Notes under the pieces: model-generated
The model's database searches: none
Told to the model about the DNA's origin: nothing
The model's input: only the letters and a program-made list of their open reading frames with translations
Part shown: piece after piece, positions 31,847-43,639 of the stretch
How positions within the stretch are numbered: position 1 is the first letter of the stretch
How the letters are laid out: each line of letters opens with the position of its first letter
Assembly (NCBI GenBank): GCA_025504975.1
Contig: JANUWI010000002.1
Coordinates: 62,001-126,000, forward strand
Origin: Plenodomus lindquistii
Lineage: Eukaryota; Ascomycota; Dothideomycetes; Pleosporales; Leptosphaeriaceae
Reading direction: 5' to 3'
DNA: 64,000 nucleotides
Made by a program: the position numbers and the translations under genes

Positions 31847-32534
31847 AATGGTGTGTGGTGACGGTGGAGGTCGGATTCGGTGACGATTTGTTATCTGATT
31901 TGTGCATGTATTATAGTTTGTCAGTGGCAGGTCCATGGGCGAAAAATTACTCTTCTTCTACTGTTTTGTCAATTCTGCATAGCATGGGTGATGTTGTGAG
32001 ATGACGTACATCCCTTGATGGTTGGCACACATGCATCTTCGTCACTCGGCCGCGTCAAGTCAAGCAGGAGAACGCCTTATTCCCCTCTGCAGTCTCGGGC
32101 CCTAGCCAGGACAAGCAGAGCAATGTATCTGTATCGTTCGTAGTCCCCTGGCCTCCTGTAGACGAAAATGATAAAGCCATCGTACTCTTCGTAGCCTCCT
32201 GGCCGCTCGATTCACTTGATATGGATTGCGCAGAGCAGTACAGTATATGAAGCATGCATTTTCGCGACGTACCGGGGCCGCCATGATCATGATACCTACA
32301 ACAGCCCAAGCGTCTGAGGAGAGATACGTACATTCTGATAGACCCACCCATCATGACACACCTCTCTGAGGATTTCTCATGGGTGGCGTAAGTACAATGA
32401 CCGTGCGAAGGGCGCAAGGGCTGATGGTTCACCTGGGTTTCCTATTCGAGAGACTGACTCATCCGAACAACGACCGTGTATAGATAACCTCGAATTTCCC
32501 ACCACACTTGAACTTATACTCCAAAGACACAAAC
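31847..32534. other. Intergenic spacer
   Basis: No supported gene. It holds the 3' end of the membrane-protein gene and the promoter of the acetyltransferase. The 125-codon minus-strand frame (32055-32432) has no domain. Confidence 0.45.
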
Positions 32535-33262
32535 ATGGCCATAACAATACATACTGCGACGGATGACGACATTCCCCGTGCCTGTGAAATTGAGACTGCG
32601 GCGTATCAGAACAAAACCCTCAATCGCATCCTTGCGCCCGGCCCATTTCCTCCAGAATCACGACAGCGTCGAATTTCCCAACTGATCCAACTCCGACGGG
32701 ATAATTCCACGGCTTTCTACCTGAAAGCTGTCGATGAAGAGTCTGGGAAAATGATAGCATTTGCAAAGTGGCACATCTTCGAAACATCAGAAGCAGCAGC
32801 AGCGTTTGCGAGGCCTCTGGTTTTTGGTCCAGGATGGAACTCTGACGCATGTATGGCATTTTTTGGTGGATTGACTGATAGGAAGAAGCAGCTCGTAGGC
32901 GATCGCCCGCATTTGTGTATGTAATAACCTCCTTCAACTCCTTCACCCTCCTACATGTGCATTTGCATTGGCTCATGTGATGATTGGATTACGATGTAGA
33001 TCTCCACATATTGCACACAGATCCCGAATTCCAAGGTCGTGGTGCGGGACGATTGCTTGTAGAATGGGGAACGCGCAGGGCGGATGAGCTCTCACTGCCA
33101 GCCTATCTCGAATCTACCGCTGCGGGCCATCGCCTCTACAAAAGCCAGGGCTTCAAGGATGTCGACAACCTCGAAGTAGACCTCAGTCCATGGGATGGGC
33201 CTATGTATATGCACGCGTTGATGCTTCGTGCTCCTGCAGAACCACTTCACGCCATTGCTTAA
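32535..33262 (+). CDS. GNAT-family N-acetyltransferase
   Basis: Two exons, 32535-32916 and 33000-33262, give 214 residues. The N-terminal strand-helix (ITIHTATDDDIPRACEIETAAY) is the usual GNAT opening. Acetyl-CoA-binding motif A is in exon 2: LHILHTDPEFQGRGAGRLLV, with Q/R-x-x-G-x-G/A as QGRGAG at about 139-144. Motif B follows as YLESTAAGHRLYKSQGF. The intron (GTATGT donor, TAG acceptor) restores the frame between PHL and LHILH. Such fungal GNATs acetylate small amines or proteins; the substrate is unknown. Start 32535 (CAAACATGGCC) is preferred over 32508 because the family begins directly with the beta strand. Confidence 0.88.
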
Positions 33263-34836
33263 AACTCACATAACACGTTACGGAGATCGCATTAATCTGA
33301 ATTGTATATGCTCGGATGTATTTACAAGCCAAACTCTGTATCTCAGATCTACAATACTTTTAAGAACGTGCAAAATTGCATCGTGCTGCGGTTCACAGTA
33401 AAGACTCGGTTTTGCGCTTTGCATTCCTTCACACTCACACCTGCCACTAGGATCTTTGCCAGCTTAATCTCGTCTAGCCTACGTCCATCCTGATCCACCA
33501 CTATCCTTCATTTCCAACCATCTCAACAATGACCACTGTTACCCAACAGCGACACCTCCATTTCCACATCCTGCACCAAGCACCTTGCCACAAGTCCATA
33601 ACTATTATTCACAGGCTTTCCCAACGTACACACGTAAGCACTGTGTAGACGACACGAACCACATGCGCGCACAACGTAGCGTGCATACCGGACTATCAAT
33701 TCGATCGCTTGAACATGCAAGTGCACCGCTCATCTCACCTCATCACGACAAGACTGACTGCCCCACAGGTGAACCTCACTACTAGCCACCATCCATAATA
33801 CTCAGCGCAGCATCCGCACGATACGCACACGAAGCTTGCACCGATATATCGGTGCGCCGCATTCTACCGCAGCAGTAAACAATATGACACACATCACAGC
33901 AAGCGCGGCCGCTCCAAGGGCCGCGCGTCAGGAAGAACCGCACCCAGGGCTATCAAAACTGAACGGACAAGAGCATGGAAGCATGGGGCAACGGGAGGAG
34001 CGTCTACGGACGAGAAGCAGAAAAGTTCCATGGTCGATGCCCGGATGTCAGCTTATCAACAAGACTGATGTGCTGCGTATCGGTGGCTACTGTTGCGGCG
34101 GGCTGCGGTGTTGCAGCGTATTCGTGTCTCTTGGGGTTGCGCATGTCAATCGCGTGAAGGGTTGATGGAGATGCAGGGTGTGACTATAGAGGTTCTTGGG
34201 GGCATACATATTTGCGCAGTTGATGTTATTTCGCTCACTGCGGTTGCGCTCTACGCCTCTTCACTCGAGGCGCTGTGAGGAGCTATATATGGGATATTGC
34301 TTCACACGATGATAATTTCAAGTATCAATCCTTGCTTCAACTACGGTAACAATACTTGCTTCTTCCCTCCGCTTTCAGATTTATATATCTTACTATCATG
34401 GATATTTCTACTCACCTCCCACGAGCCAGCGCCACTCAACACTACCATTGATCATTTGTAAGCCCTTTCGAAACACCAATAGCCTCCTATCTTTTCGCGC
34501 ATACACCGTCCAGACTTCCCAACACTGCAGATGTATACCATAGCTAGGAGAAAACAATGCTATCATACAATGAGACCATGCATTTGTGATACACCGCAAA
34601 ATATACTAACCAGTTCCTGTGCTACGCCACGCATGTGATGGTACATTACAATGATCACTGTGTATCCTCACGGTCTCGGCGTCACCACGGGGGTAGTGAC
34701 ACACCCCTCGTAGCGGGTACGAGCCTGAATGACAGCGATCAAGGCAATGTGAGACATCTGCTGATTCATGTGTCAAGATTTCATAGAGCGCATTGCCGGT
34801 TGACTATTAGGAGGTCCACCATGTTTTCATTTTTTA
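33263..34836. other. Gene-poor region
   Basis: No gene supported. Short plus-strand frames (33585-34165) have no domain and no splice signals. Confidence 0.45.
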
Positions 34837-34967
34837 AGTATCTCGGGAATCTTCGCCCCGCATGGGTTGTCTATGTTTCTAATTCTAGTATCTCGGGAAT
34901 CTTTGCCCCGTATGGTTCATCTATGTTTTTGAGTGCTAGTATCTCGGGAATCATATGCCCCGTCCAT
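34837..34967. repeat. Three-copy 50-51 bp tandem repeat
   Basis: Copies begin with AGTATCTCGGGAATC at 34837, 34887 and 34938 and continue with GCCCCG(C/T)ATGG and TCTATGTTT. The third copy lies inside the 3' end of the minus-strand orphan ORF and the stop at 34917 falls in the second. Confidence 0.9.
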
Positions 34968-35561
34968 ATCCTCTTTGTCGAAGTCAAGTGCCCTCAACGA
35001 AGGGAGCGCCTGTCCGTTGCGCATCCTAACTGAGTACAGCCCGTACAGCTCCAGCTGCACTAGTTTACGACCAAATCCGACATATCCGAGTTGTTGGCTG
35101 TACTTGAGCTGTGTTGTGTCGGCGTCTATTTCGTCGTTGCCCAGCTCCTCAATCAGTGCCTCTAATGCCAATATCTGGAAGTGTTTCGCCATGGTGATGC
35201 AATCAGGTATGGTTGGGGGTTGGAAGTCGACCCAGAAACCTGGCCTGGCGCAGTTGACAGCTTCTACGAGCAGGTCGTATTCAGCATCGCCCTCTTTGGG
35301 AGCTGCGTCCATGTTGATAAGGGTGTCGTTGGCATGTTTGATTGAGTTGAAGATGCAGATGAGCATCTCTATCTGCTGATCTTTTCCGAGCAGAAGTCGG
35401 GGGTCTGCCCAAACGTTTGGTAGCTTGAGTCGTACGAGTTCGGCTGGGTCGAGGAACGAAGAGTAGTCTGTCGTACTGACCAGCGCCAGCTTTTGCTGGT
35501 TGGTCAGGCCGGCTAGAGGCCCGCTGGCGGCATCTGCTTGGGCATTCTGAGTTGTATCCAT
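34917..35561 (-). CDS. Unrecognised ORF, in frame with and directly after the larger upstream ORF
   Basis: The frame encodes 214 residues (MDTTQNAQADAASG...). It is in the same reading frame as the upstream 634-codon exon and separated from it only by TAA AAC. It is predominantly helical, with a FW-VDFQPPTIPD segment about halfway and a helical LEALIEELG block. No family is recognised. It could be the true C-terminal part of the upstream protein cut off by a nonsense codon, an independent gene, or a readthrough extension. Its 3' end consists of the 50-bp tandem repeat. Confidence 0.5.
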   Translation of the reverse strand: MDTTQNAQADAASGPLAGLTNQQKLALVSTTDYSSFLDPAELVRLKLPNVWADPRLLLGKDQQIEMLICIFNSIKHANDTLINMDAAPKEGDAEYDLLVEAVNCARPGFWVDFQPPTIPDCITMAKHFQILALEALIEELGNDEIDADTTQLKYSQQLGYVGFGRKLVQLELYGLYSVRMRNGQALPSLRALDFDKEDMDGAYDSRDTSTQKHR

Positions 35562-35564
35562 GTT

Positions 35565-38023
35565 TTATCCGGACTTGGACTCATCCGTGCCTTCAATCGC
35601 TGAGGCTGTGGCTTCTGGGGATTGCTCATCTTGAAGTCGGTAGCGTGCAGGCGCGAATGATGTAGACCCTCCTGCTAGGATCTTTGGACCAATCCAGACG
35701 TTGCTTGGGGCGCTATCGGCGGCGGTTGATGGCTGAGCCATGGCATCTGCCAGCGGCGTATCGGTGGGAATGGGGTTGCGTAGGTCGACAGTGAAGGTAT
35801 TGCCTGTCGGCTCTGTGCTAGGTAGGTAAAGTCCGTTCACGGCCATGTTTACCGTGATGTCTGGCGCGACGGCAGTTTCGCTCGGGAGTGAATGACGATG
35901 ACGGGGAACTGCGAATCCTAGATGGCGCAGACGCGCACTGTGTCGGAGCTCGCCTAAGGATGTCAAGAGCTGCCGCGGAGAGGGCAAGACCTGGCAGAGG
36001 GTGCGCGGACGCTGGCGCAGACGTCGTTGTGTGAGCCCGGGGACAGGGGCTATTGCGCGGTGCTTAGATGCTGGCGCACATGTGGTAGGTACTTGCATAG
36101 TGCCCGTGTTCTGGGTGTGTGCTGGGAGGGTAGTAGGTTGAGTGACATGGGGGTTGAAGGAGGTAGACGGTGGAGCTGGGAGCGATTGAGATGGGGGTGT
36201 ATTCATCGCCTCTGATAGTGCCTGCTCTGCTTGCTGGCATCGTTGTTGATCTTGCTGTTGCGTCGGGGGCAGAGCCTCATTCATTGGCTGCGTAGCCTTC
36301 TCCTGGAGAATCTGACGGAAGAATTGTCTCACGGCATTCTTGAAGGTGTTGTGCTTCTTGCCTTGATCGCCGCGCTTTTCCACTTTGCGGTGACAGACTC
36401 GCTCATTTGCCACTCGCGAGCTCATGCTCAGTTTGCGAACTCCCTGACGAGCATGATCGATGGTGTCCATGAGAGAGTGCATATCGATGTCTTTTGCGTC
36501 TTCTACCCCCAAAACAGGCGCTACATGTTCGGTAACGAATTTGGTGCTCATTTCGTCTTTATCGCTTGCGGACTGGTGTAGTGGTGGTGTAGTCGAAGCC
36601 ATCTCGGCTTGTTGCTTGACCTGCGCTTGAGGTTGGCACACAAACGCGTCTGCAGTCAGTTGAGGCTCATGAGTTTGCGATTCTGCTTTGCCTAGACCTT
36701 GTCCATCTTGAGGGGCATTGTGCGGTGGGACCTCGATCACTGCCTTTTCTTGCAAAGGCAGGACGGGTAGAGCCTGATCTTCGGTCTGCGATCGAATTTC
36801 GATCGTAGAATTTAGTCTCGGAACTTGAGCAGGCGCAGCCCACTTAAGCGCTTCAGTCGCCCTTGTCACCTCCCACGCTTTTGCTTCAAGGTATTTCTTC
36901 GCCTTCCACTCCTTGTAGATTGCATATTCGTTGTCGAGATCTTTGCGATCGGTTTTGGCAGCAGCATCCTCGATCTCGGCGGAGTATTTGCTCAAAACAC
37001 CTTCCAGGATAGCGGGGCCCTCATGCAGGGGCGGTGATTCAGGCTTGAGCATGTTTATCTCCAATCTAAAGTCTTCGAGTTTGTTTTGCAAGGACGCAAC
37101 GCTCTTGGAGCTACTTGTCAACATGTGTTCTATCGCGCAGCTGAGGAATCGTGCGAGCGTGATACCGACAGTGACACGATTGTTCTCTCCGTTGGGAACA
37201 TCACGCAGCTGGAAGATAGCACGGCGAAGCTTAGCTTGCTTGAGAGTGTTATGAACACGCGTGAGGGTTGTAATGCGTTCATCAGCATCAGTTCCTTCGA
37301 TAGGTAGTGGCAGCGAGGATCCAACAAAGGCGTAGATGTGTTGTGTATCGGCCTTGTGGAGGGCTCTCATCAGGATCGGGAAGGCATCCTGTGCGGCCTT
37401 TTGCGCTATCGCAGTGTTGCCAGCAACATGATGAGTCTCTCTAGTCTCAGTGGCGATCGTCAACTGCTCCTATGAAATGTTAGTGTCGGCCATCGAAGAT
37501 GTGAGTCGCGACTTACAGTAGTCGCCAAAGTTGTTGCAGCCGACGACTCAGTCACGACCTCAACGAAGTCGAAAGCCTCTTCATCATCAGATTGGTCAAT
37601 CTCAGCGATGTTCTTGACAGAGGCAACTTTTTCGTCACCAGAGTCCTTGTCCTCAGATATGCTAATGGCGGCGGCGGCAGCCTCATCGATCGCGAAACTC
37701 TTGTCACCAGACACATCTTCAGTACATACAGCCTGTTGTTCAATAGATTCCGCAATATCAGGCGTCTCTGTGGACGCTTCAGGACAACCCGGGCTCCCGC
37801 GAGAGGACGCGTCAAAGGCAGAGTCGCGAAACGAAGACGCGCTTGATGTCCGCTGACTAACAAGTTCTTGAAGCAACGCGAGAACCTTAGCTTGTCCAGC
37901 TTCGAGGCGCGCAATATCCGCCTTGGTTGCGAACTCCATAGACGCGCCAGTGATGACCGTTTGCGCGGCGTTGTCGGTAGTGGGTGGGGGTTTAGCAGAG
38001 GAGGAGTGATTCACTGACATCAT
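35565..38023 (-). CDS. Large unrecognised protein with acidic and Gln/Pro-rich regions
   Basis: Two exons, 38023-37517 and 37469-35565, give 803 residues. The intron of 47 bp has a GTAAGT donor and TAG acceptor, and the frame is continuous across it (TTLATT|EQLTIATE). The N-terminal region has a short helix (FATKADIARLEAGQAKVLALLQELV, possible coiled coil) and an acidic block (SDDEEAFDFVEVV). A helical domain (about 180-400, with LRRAIFQLRDV and KEWKAKKYLEAKAWEV) is followed by a Gln/Pro/Ser-rich disordered region. It ends in an in-frame TAA, beyond which the frame is open for 214 more codons. An alternative start at 38137 would add 38 residues. The function is unknown. Confidence 0.6.
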
Positions 38024-38642
38024 ACTGCCGGGTGGTCGCAGAGGACGTCGTGTACATGGGCGCGCGATGTATGTGCAAGAGGGGGACGGTTTTTCGCTCG
38101 TCAGGCAGAGTGTAGTGGGAATAGAAGGGTGGTGCATTTCAGCTGGGCAGAGGTCGTCTGCGTGAATGTAGTGGTGGGCGCAAGCTGTGTGAGCAAGGCA
38201 GGGTAGAGTACAGGTTTGAGTGTAGGCGGGGGGACGCCGAAGAAGAACACAAGAGGCTTAGAAGTATTATAATGGGGGTCCTTGCTGCTTAACAAACGAG
38301 AAGCGCGTTTCGGGGTGTGAAATGGACAGAAGGTCTTGGCGGCAATGACATGGGACGACAAACGGTACGGCCCAGATGGCGTCACGCGGGTGAAGGCGAG
38401 ATGAGAAATCTGGTGACCATAGAGAAGGTATACGACGATGGGAGAGGCTGCTGCCGATGGCCTTATACTATATACAGTGACAAACGCAAACGAAAGCAGG
38501 CACCTACAACGGAGCAAGAAGACGGCACATATGGAAGTATGGTTGTACCTATCATATCGTCAGATCTAGGAGACGAATCTATTAAAACTGGTGACGCTCT
38601 GTGAATGTACCATGTACCGCGGATTACTCCAGGTTCGCGAAA
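38024..38642. other. Intergenic spacer between two minus-strand genes
   Basis: No supported gene. It contains the promoter of the large orphan gene and the 3' flank of the FHA kinase. Confidence 0.5.
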
Positions 38643-40523
38643 TTAGTAGAAGATTTCGAGAGGCGTCTCATAGACGACATTGGAGCCCTGCTGTGCTTCA
38701 CCTGTACGTCTGCATTCTTCTGGGAACTGCGTCGGCTGATAGCTTTCGACCTCGTGCTCATCGTCGTCATCATAATCATGTGTCACAAGTTGGGCCTGCT
38801 CTTCGAGGGGCGTCTCATGCACCAAAATAGATTCAGAAGCATCATGAGAAGACGGCGGCGACACGCTCTGTTGAGACGTCTGGAAGAAAGGCGAAGTCGA
38901 TACGCCACCTTTCGTAAGACCTGGCACAAACGTGGAGATGCGCTCCACCAACTGCAGATCCGGCTTGCGTGGCTTCCAGTCTTTTGTCGCACGCGCGTAC
39001 AGTTCCTCAAAGTCTTCAGTGTGGGCTGCGAACCAGATGTGACCAAGCGCCTCGGCGGCGGTCATTCTGTCGTGTTCCTCGAGCACCAGCAGGTTTCTGA
39101 TAAAGTCTTTCGGGCAATTATCAACCGTACCCCATACTGGATGGTGTTCATCATCGAGGATGCTTAGGTCGCACTTCCCGGCAAGATTCATGATGACAGC
39201 TCGAGCATCCGTCTCATACTTTGGATGTGTGCGATCGGTGAATATAACGTCCCCAGAAATGAGAGTAGCTGTGATTGAGCCAATAGACCACATGTCCACA
39301 CTTTTGGAGTAGCCTCCATCACGGGGAATTGTCTTGTTGGCTTTGTGTATCTCTGGTGCAGCGAACTCAAGGGTTCCGACGTACGAAAACATGCGTTGGT
39401 ACTTGTTAGTGGCTTTCTGACTGTCGGATTTGCCATTCGGCAGAGCTCTTGCGTTGCCAAAGTCAGTAAGTACGACGCGAGCGCCGTCCTCGAGCGACGT
39501 CATCAGTATGTTGTCTGGCTTTAGATCGCGATGTACAATGTCCTGGTCGTGTAGGTACCCGACAGCTTTCAGAACCTGGCGCATGATGACCGCCGAATGT
39601 ATGCTGCTCAAGCGACCGCCTTTGTACTCAAGGAAAGAAAATAGGTCCCCACCTGTGATCAGTTCTAGGAACAGAAAGATTGTGTTAGGACTCCAGAACA
39701 CCTTTTCCAGAGTCACGATGTTGGGATGGCTCAGATCCTTGAGGATGTCAAACTCGCGAAAACATCTGGAAACTTTGGTTGGCCATCGCTGTTGAGGTCC
39801 CCGCTTCCGCTTCTCGGGGTTTGATTCTGGGGCGACAAGAGTGTCGTGGAGATGGCCTATCGGTACAACTTTGCAGGCAAGTTGTCGTTGGGACTCTTGG
39901 TGTATGCCTACCACAACTCGACCATACCCACCTTCTCCTAGCATTCGACCCGTAATGAGATAACGCGAGGCGAAAGCATACTTTTCTCGTTGTTGAACCT
40001 CAGACAACATGGCCTCCTTACCCCGTGTCTTGGGAGTGTAAATAAGCGTCACAGTATCCGACATGCGAAGAGCGTCTCCTTCTTCCAGTAGGAAGCAAGT
40101 GTTCTTGCCCATCAGGATCCCATGGTCCTGTGAGCCAACACATGTTGAGTTGGCCTTCTCAAGAAACGTGCCATTTGCCGACACATCTGTGGCGTAGACT
40201 AATGGAGCAATCCTAGCCACAGGATCCTGTTCGTACAAAATGCAATGAATGCGGAGATGCTTCCGTGAGATGGTGATGTCGTCGCTGAAGGAATAGCGAC
40301 TAGCAAGGGTCAGAACACGTTCATACCAGGAGAAGGACAGCGCTCTCACCACAGCTCTGCATCCCTCCCGAGGTAGAATTGTTCGTTCCCGCAGACCTCA
40401 ATGAAACCGCCGTGTGTATCTGCGCCGATTAGTCATTGGCAGGCAGGGGTGAGATGTCAACGTACCAAACGCCTCAACACCTGCGATCTGGATGGTGAAC
40501 CACGCCACAACTTCATCCGCCAT
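38643..40523 (-). CDS. FHA-domain serine/threonine protein kinase (Chk2/Dun1-like, CAMK group)
   Basis: Three exons, 40523-40466, 40419-40350 and 40299-38643, give 594 residues. The two short 5' exons are needed to build the FHA domain: FYLGRD (Gly37, Arg38), ISRKH (54-57) and ANGTF (Asn85-Gly86) are all present. The kinase domain has the Gly loop GEGGYG (from 164), Lys186 in ACKVV, HRDLKPDN with Asp301, DFG at 322 and AAPE at about 356-359; all catalytic residues are intact. The C-terminus (about 490-594) is Ser/Gln/acidic-rich. A single N-terminal FHA followed by a kinase is the Chk2/Dun1/Cds1/Mek1 architecture of DNA-damage or meiotic checkpoint signalling; which ortholog is undecided. Introns have GTACGT and GTGAGA donors. 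The gene is divergent from RPL41. Confidence 0.9.
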
Positions 40524-40906
40524 CGTATTCACCCCCTCCCCTAGAGAACGATGTTGAAGTATGTGACTTGGGGTATGTACCCATGAAGCATGTCACAGTT
40601 GCAGCAGGCCGACGCGACGCGTGACGGAGGCTCGCCAAGGTGCGCCTTCCCCGTTACGTCCACTAGCGCGATCGCTTAAGCGAGCGGGGCACGCACAACA
40701 AAGAGCTCAGAACAGCTGCAGCCCACCTTCTCTTCTGCAACCCACGACACTCATCTCCAAGCAATGTAAGTGTGCCATTGCGCCTCCAACCGCCTCTCCG
40801 GATGTTCAATCAAGCTCACTGAGCTGCAACCTGAGCATCCTCACCCTCTCCGCGGACCGGCACCCTTTGTGCGCAGTCGCTAACCTCAGACTAGTCAGCC
40901 GACAAG
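40524..40906. promoter_or_regulatory. Shared divergent promoter and 5' UTR intron of RPL41
   Basis: Only 383 bp separate the start codons of the FHA kinase (minus) and RPL41 (plus). The RPL41 leader seems to contain an intron at 40766-40894: GTAAGT donor, GCTAAC at about 40880 and CTAG acceptor, 12 bases before the ATG. Confidence 0.6.
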
Positions 40907-41041
40907 ATGAGAGCCAAATGGAGGAAGAAGCGCGTTCGCCGTCTCAAGCGTAAGAGAAGAAAGACGAGGGCTCGTTCGTAAGTGAAACACCAGCAACCTC
41001 TCCTAAAGCAACCTGGCATTTAACGTCTCCCCAGCAAATAA
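40907..41041 (+). CDS. RPL41: 60S ribosomal protein L41
   Basis: Two exons, 40907-40977 and 41035-41041, encode 25 residues beginning MRAKWRKKRVRRLKRKRR, the extremely basic eL41 peptide of the large ribosomal subunit. Reading straight through the donor would stop at TAA one residue early. Splicing at GTAAGT with the CCCAG acceptor adds a C-AAA-TAA exon, giving the expected RARSK end and exactly the 25 residues of the yeast protein. The final exon therefore contributes only seven bases. The small size explains why such genes are often missed. The match is unmistakable. Confidence 0.95.
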
Positions 41042-41991
41042 ACGTCTCGCCCACTCAATCTCAGCAACCACGACCCCAATTCTGAACGATAACGATTCAT
41101 AAATGACACGTTTTCTACGCACTGCCTTTCCGCCCAGCTCGCGAACATCATCTGTCGACCGCACCACGTCACACGACAGACACGCGCACACGCGAGCTCC
41201 CAATCACCTCTACCTCGGAAAGTTTCGATTGTGCTGGATTGGGGGGAAATTGATGGACGCTGGTCAATGCCTCTATTGAGAGCCTCGAGAGTTTACTTGA
41301 ACACTGCTTCGATGGTCACTCTAACACCGGCTTGCTTTCCCTGCTTTGTGGGAGGCTTGCCTTTGACTGATTACATCGCCGTGTGGACATGAATGATAAT
41401 GGAATCAAAAATGCTTCACGACAATATTGTGCTTTTTTTCATTGTGCGTGACGTAGTTGTTGGACTGATGCGCTAGATATGACCCACTTGCGTGCAATCC
41501 GGGGTAGACGGATTTGGCGCCGTGCGGTTGTGCCTGGATTTAGCAGCTTATCCCAAAAGTCCAAGCTCACCTCTCTGGGTTAAGATTGTCATATTCCACG
41601 AACAGGCATGCTGGGTGGCCTTGGGATGGGCATCATCCGCAGAGTACACCTGGTCAACGGCGATTTTCACGATGCAATTGGTGTCAAAAGACTAAAATGT
41701 TTCATGAAGAGGTATGTTATAGTAAGAACAAAGGACAGTAAATGTCGTAGATGGCAAGGAGCTCAGCCAATGTGACAAACTGTCAAAACGCCAGACCGTA
41801 CAAGGCTTCGAAGAGATAATCGAGTGATGCGTACAAGGTGGAAGCTCCATGTGGTGAGTGTTCCAGAAACTTGATTGAACATGGCTGGAATCGACTGAAC
41901 AGAGCACGATTCGTTCTCGTCGTCGCGAAAGGCAACCGTGGACTGAACGTTTGTACACCGCATTGCTTCCTCAACTCTACTCTCCTCTCCA
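41042..41991. other. Convergent 3' intergenic spacer
   Basis: No supported gene between the 3' ends of RPL41 and the pheromone receptor. The short opposite-strand frames at 41692-42071 are shadows of low-complexity DNA and the STE3 tail. Confidence 0.5.
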
Positions 41992-43639
41992 TCAAGCCCA
42001 GTCCCTACCCGACTTGCCCTCCTTCTCGCCATCATCATGATCGCAGCACGATCCGCGCAACTCCCGAGCAATCTGGACAGCAGGCATTCCCGCAGTTCTC
42101 GAAGGCGTCTGCATATCAGTCATCCAAGCCTTACTCGCGCTGCCCGTCGAAGAAGTCTGTGTCGAAGTCTGGATCTGCGTAATACTCGCCAAACTCCTTG
42201 CCGCATGCTGATGAGGAGAGTACAATGGTAGGACATCGCCGCTGCGTTTTCGATGAACGAAGACGCGCTTGAAGAATGATATCCTGGTATCCCGTGCGGA
42301 TGTGGCCCCAGTGGGGATGGGGATGGTCTGGAGCGGAACAATAGAGTCGTGCCTCACACTCTCATTGACCGTCGTCCCATCCAGGGTTCCATCCAGCGTA
42401 CTACTCATAGTCTCACTCCCACTCCCACTCTTACTCCGGAACAAACTCCTCGCCTTCCCTGCTACACTCCCCTTCCAGCTCCTCGCCGCTACAAAACTCG
42501 CCGGCGTACTAGACCCACTACTCACCACATACAAACTAGGGAACCACCTACCCAAGCCCAGCAGCACCAACATCCTCTTGTACAAATTGTGCGCGTCGGC
42601 GCCGGTCCCGTACACGAAGAAAATGACGTAGCCGGTCGCAATTTGAATCCATTTGTCCATGCCGACGTTGCCGAGCGCGGGAACCATTATGATGGTGTTG
42701 AATTTTGGGCCGTGGACGCGGGACCAGGAGTATGGGTCTGCGGTGAAGGTGCGCAGGCTGTACATGAGGAGCCAGAGGGTGTAAGGGGTGTAGACGACGA
42801 CGGTGATCATGCAGAGGATGAAGAGGCGGATGAAGCGGGATTTGGTGGTGTTGCGGGAGGAAATGAGACGGGAGAATTCGCGGCGGTAGCGGTATAGGCG
42901 GTAGATGAGGAGAACTGGGGGAGTGAGTTAGATGTGGCAGGTCGTTGAGATGTGGGAGAGGTGATGGCTTACCGGCGTAGTAGGTTGCGACAAACATGGT
43001 GATTGGTGCCCATACGTTGTACAGAGCTATGGTGGGCCAGCTGGAGTCGAATCCAGAGATGCAGCCTCGGATGCCGACGATGTAGTAGCGGATTGGTTGG
43101 ACGACGTAGAAGAGGAGAATCATCAAGAGGGGAAAGCCCCAGCACCAGACAACTTCCCAGACCTTCTCTTTGAACCTGCTGTTTCGGCTCGATGTAACAA
43201 TCATGTTGTTCGTGTCCATGACCCGGGCTAATTTGCGGATGATCATGACAGTTGAGGAGGCGATTGCGACACTGCTGCCAATCTGGATGCGGATACCAAT
43301 GTCACACCAGATCTTTCCGTCAGACCATTTACCGATGTTATCGCGAGGCCAGATAAGCGGATTGATGGCATTGTAGAAGTTGTTGAGGACGATCCAGGTG
43401 ATGACGGATCCAGCTGCGATGTTGCCTTGGCTGAAGTGCCATGTCATTGAAGGAAGACATAGGATCCATGATGGGAACGCGAAGAGGGGAACGAGAATGG
43501 CCTGAGTGTGGAGAGGATAAATGGCAGTTCCATTGAAGCTGCTGGTGGCATTGAACGAGGACATGTCTGGAGTGTCGAAGTCGGGTAGAGTGACAAGAAG
43601 TTTAGGTGGCTGAGTATGAACAGGAGAAGATGTCGACAC
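41992..43639 (-). CDS. STE3: STE3-type pheromone receptor (GPCR, a-factor receptor/PRE-1)
   Basis: Exons 43639-42973 and 42914-41992 give 529 residues. The N-terminal exon carries TM1-5, with the fungal STE3 signatures LCLPSMTWHFSQGN, WIVLNNFYNAINPLIW and WCDIGIRIQIGSS; exon 2 carries TM6-7 (FILCMITVVVYTPYTLWL and WIQIATGYVIFFVYGTG). The intron (GTAAGC donor, CCCAG acceptor) joins VATYYAG to VLLIYRLYRYRREF, the third cytoplasmic loop. The C-terminal tail of ~230 residues is Ser/Thr-rich, fitting phosphorylation and desensitisation. In filamentous ascomycetes this receptor senses the lipopeptide a-type pheromone at the plasma membrane and drives mating and chemotropism. An in-frame Met at residue 26 is an alternative start. 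Confidence 0.92.
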
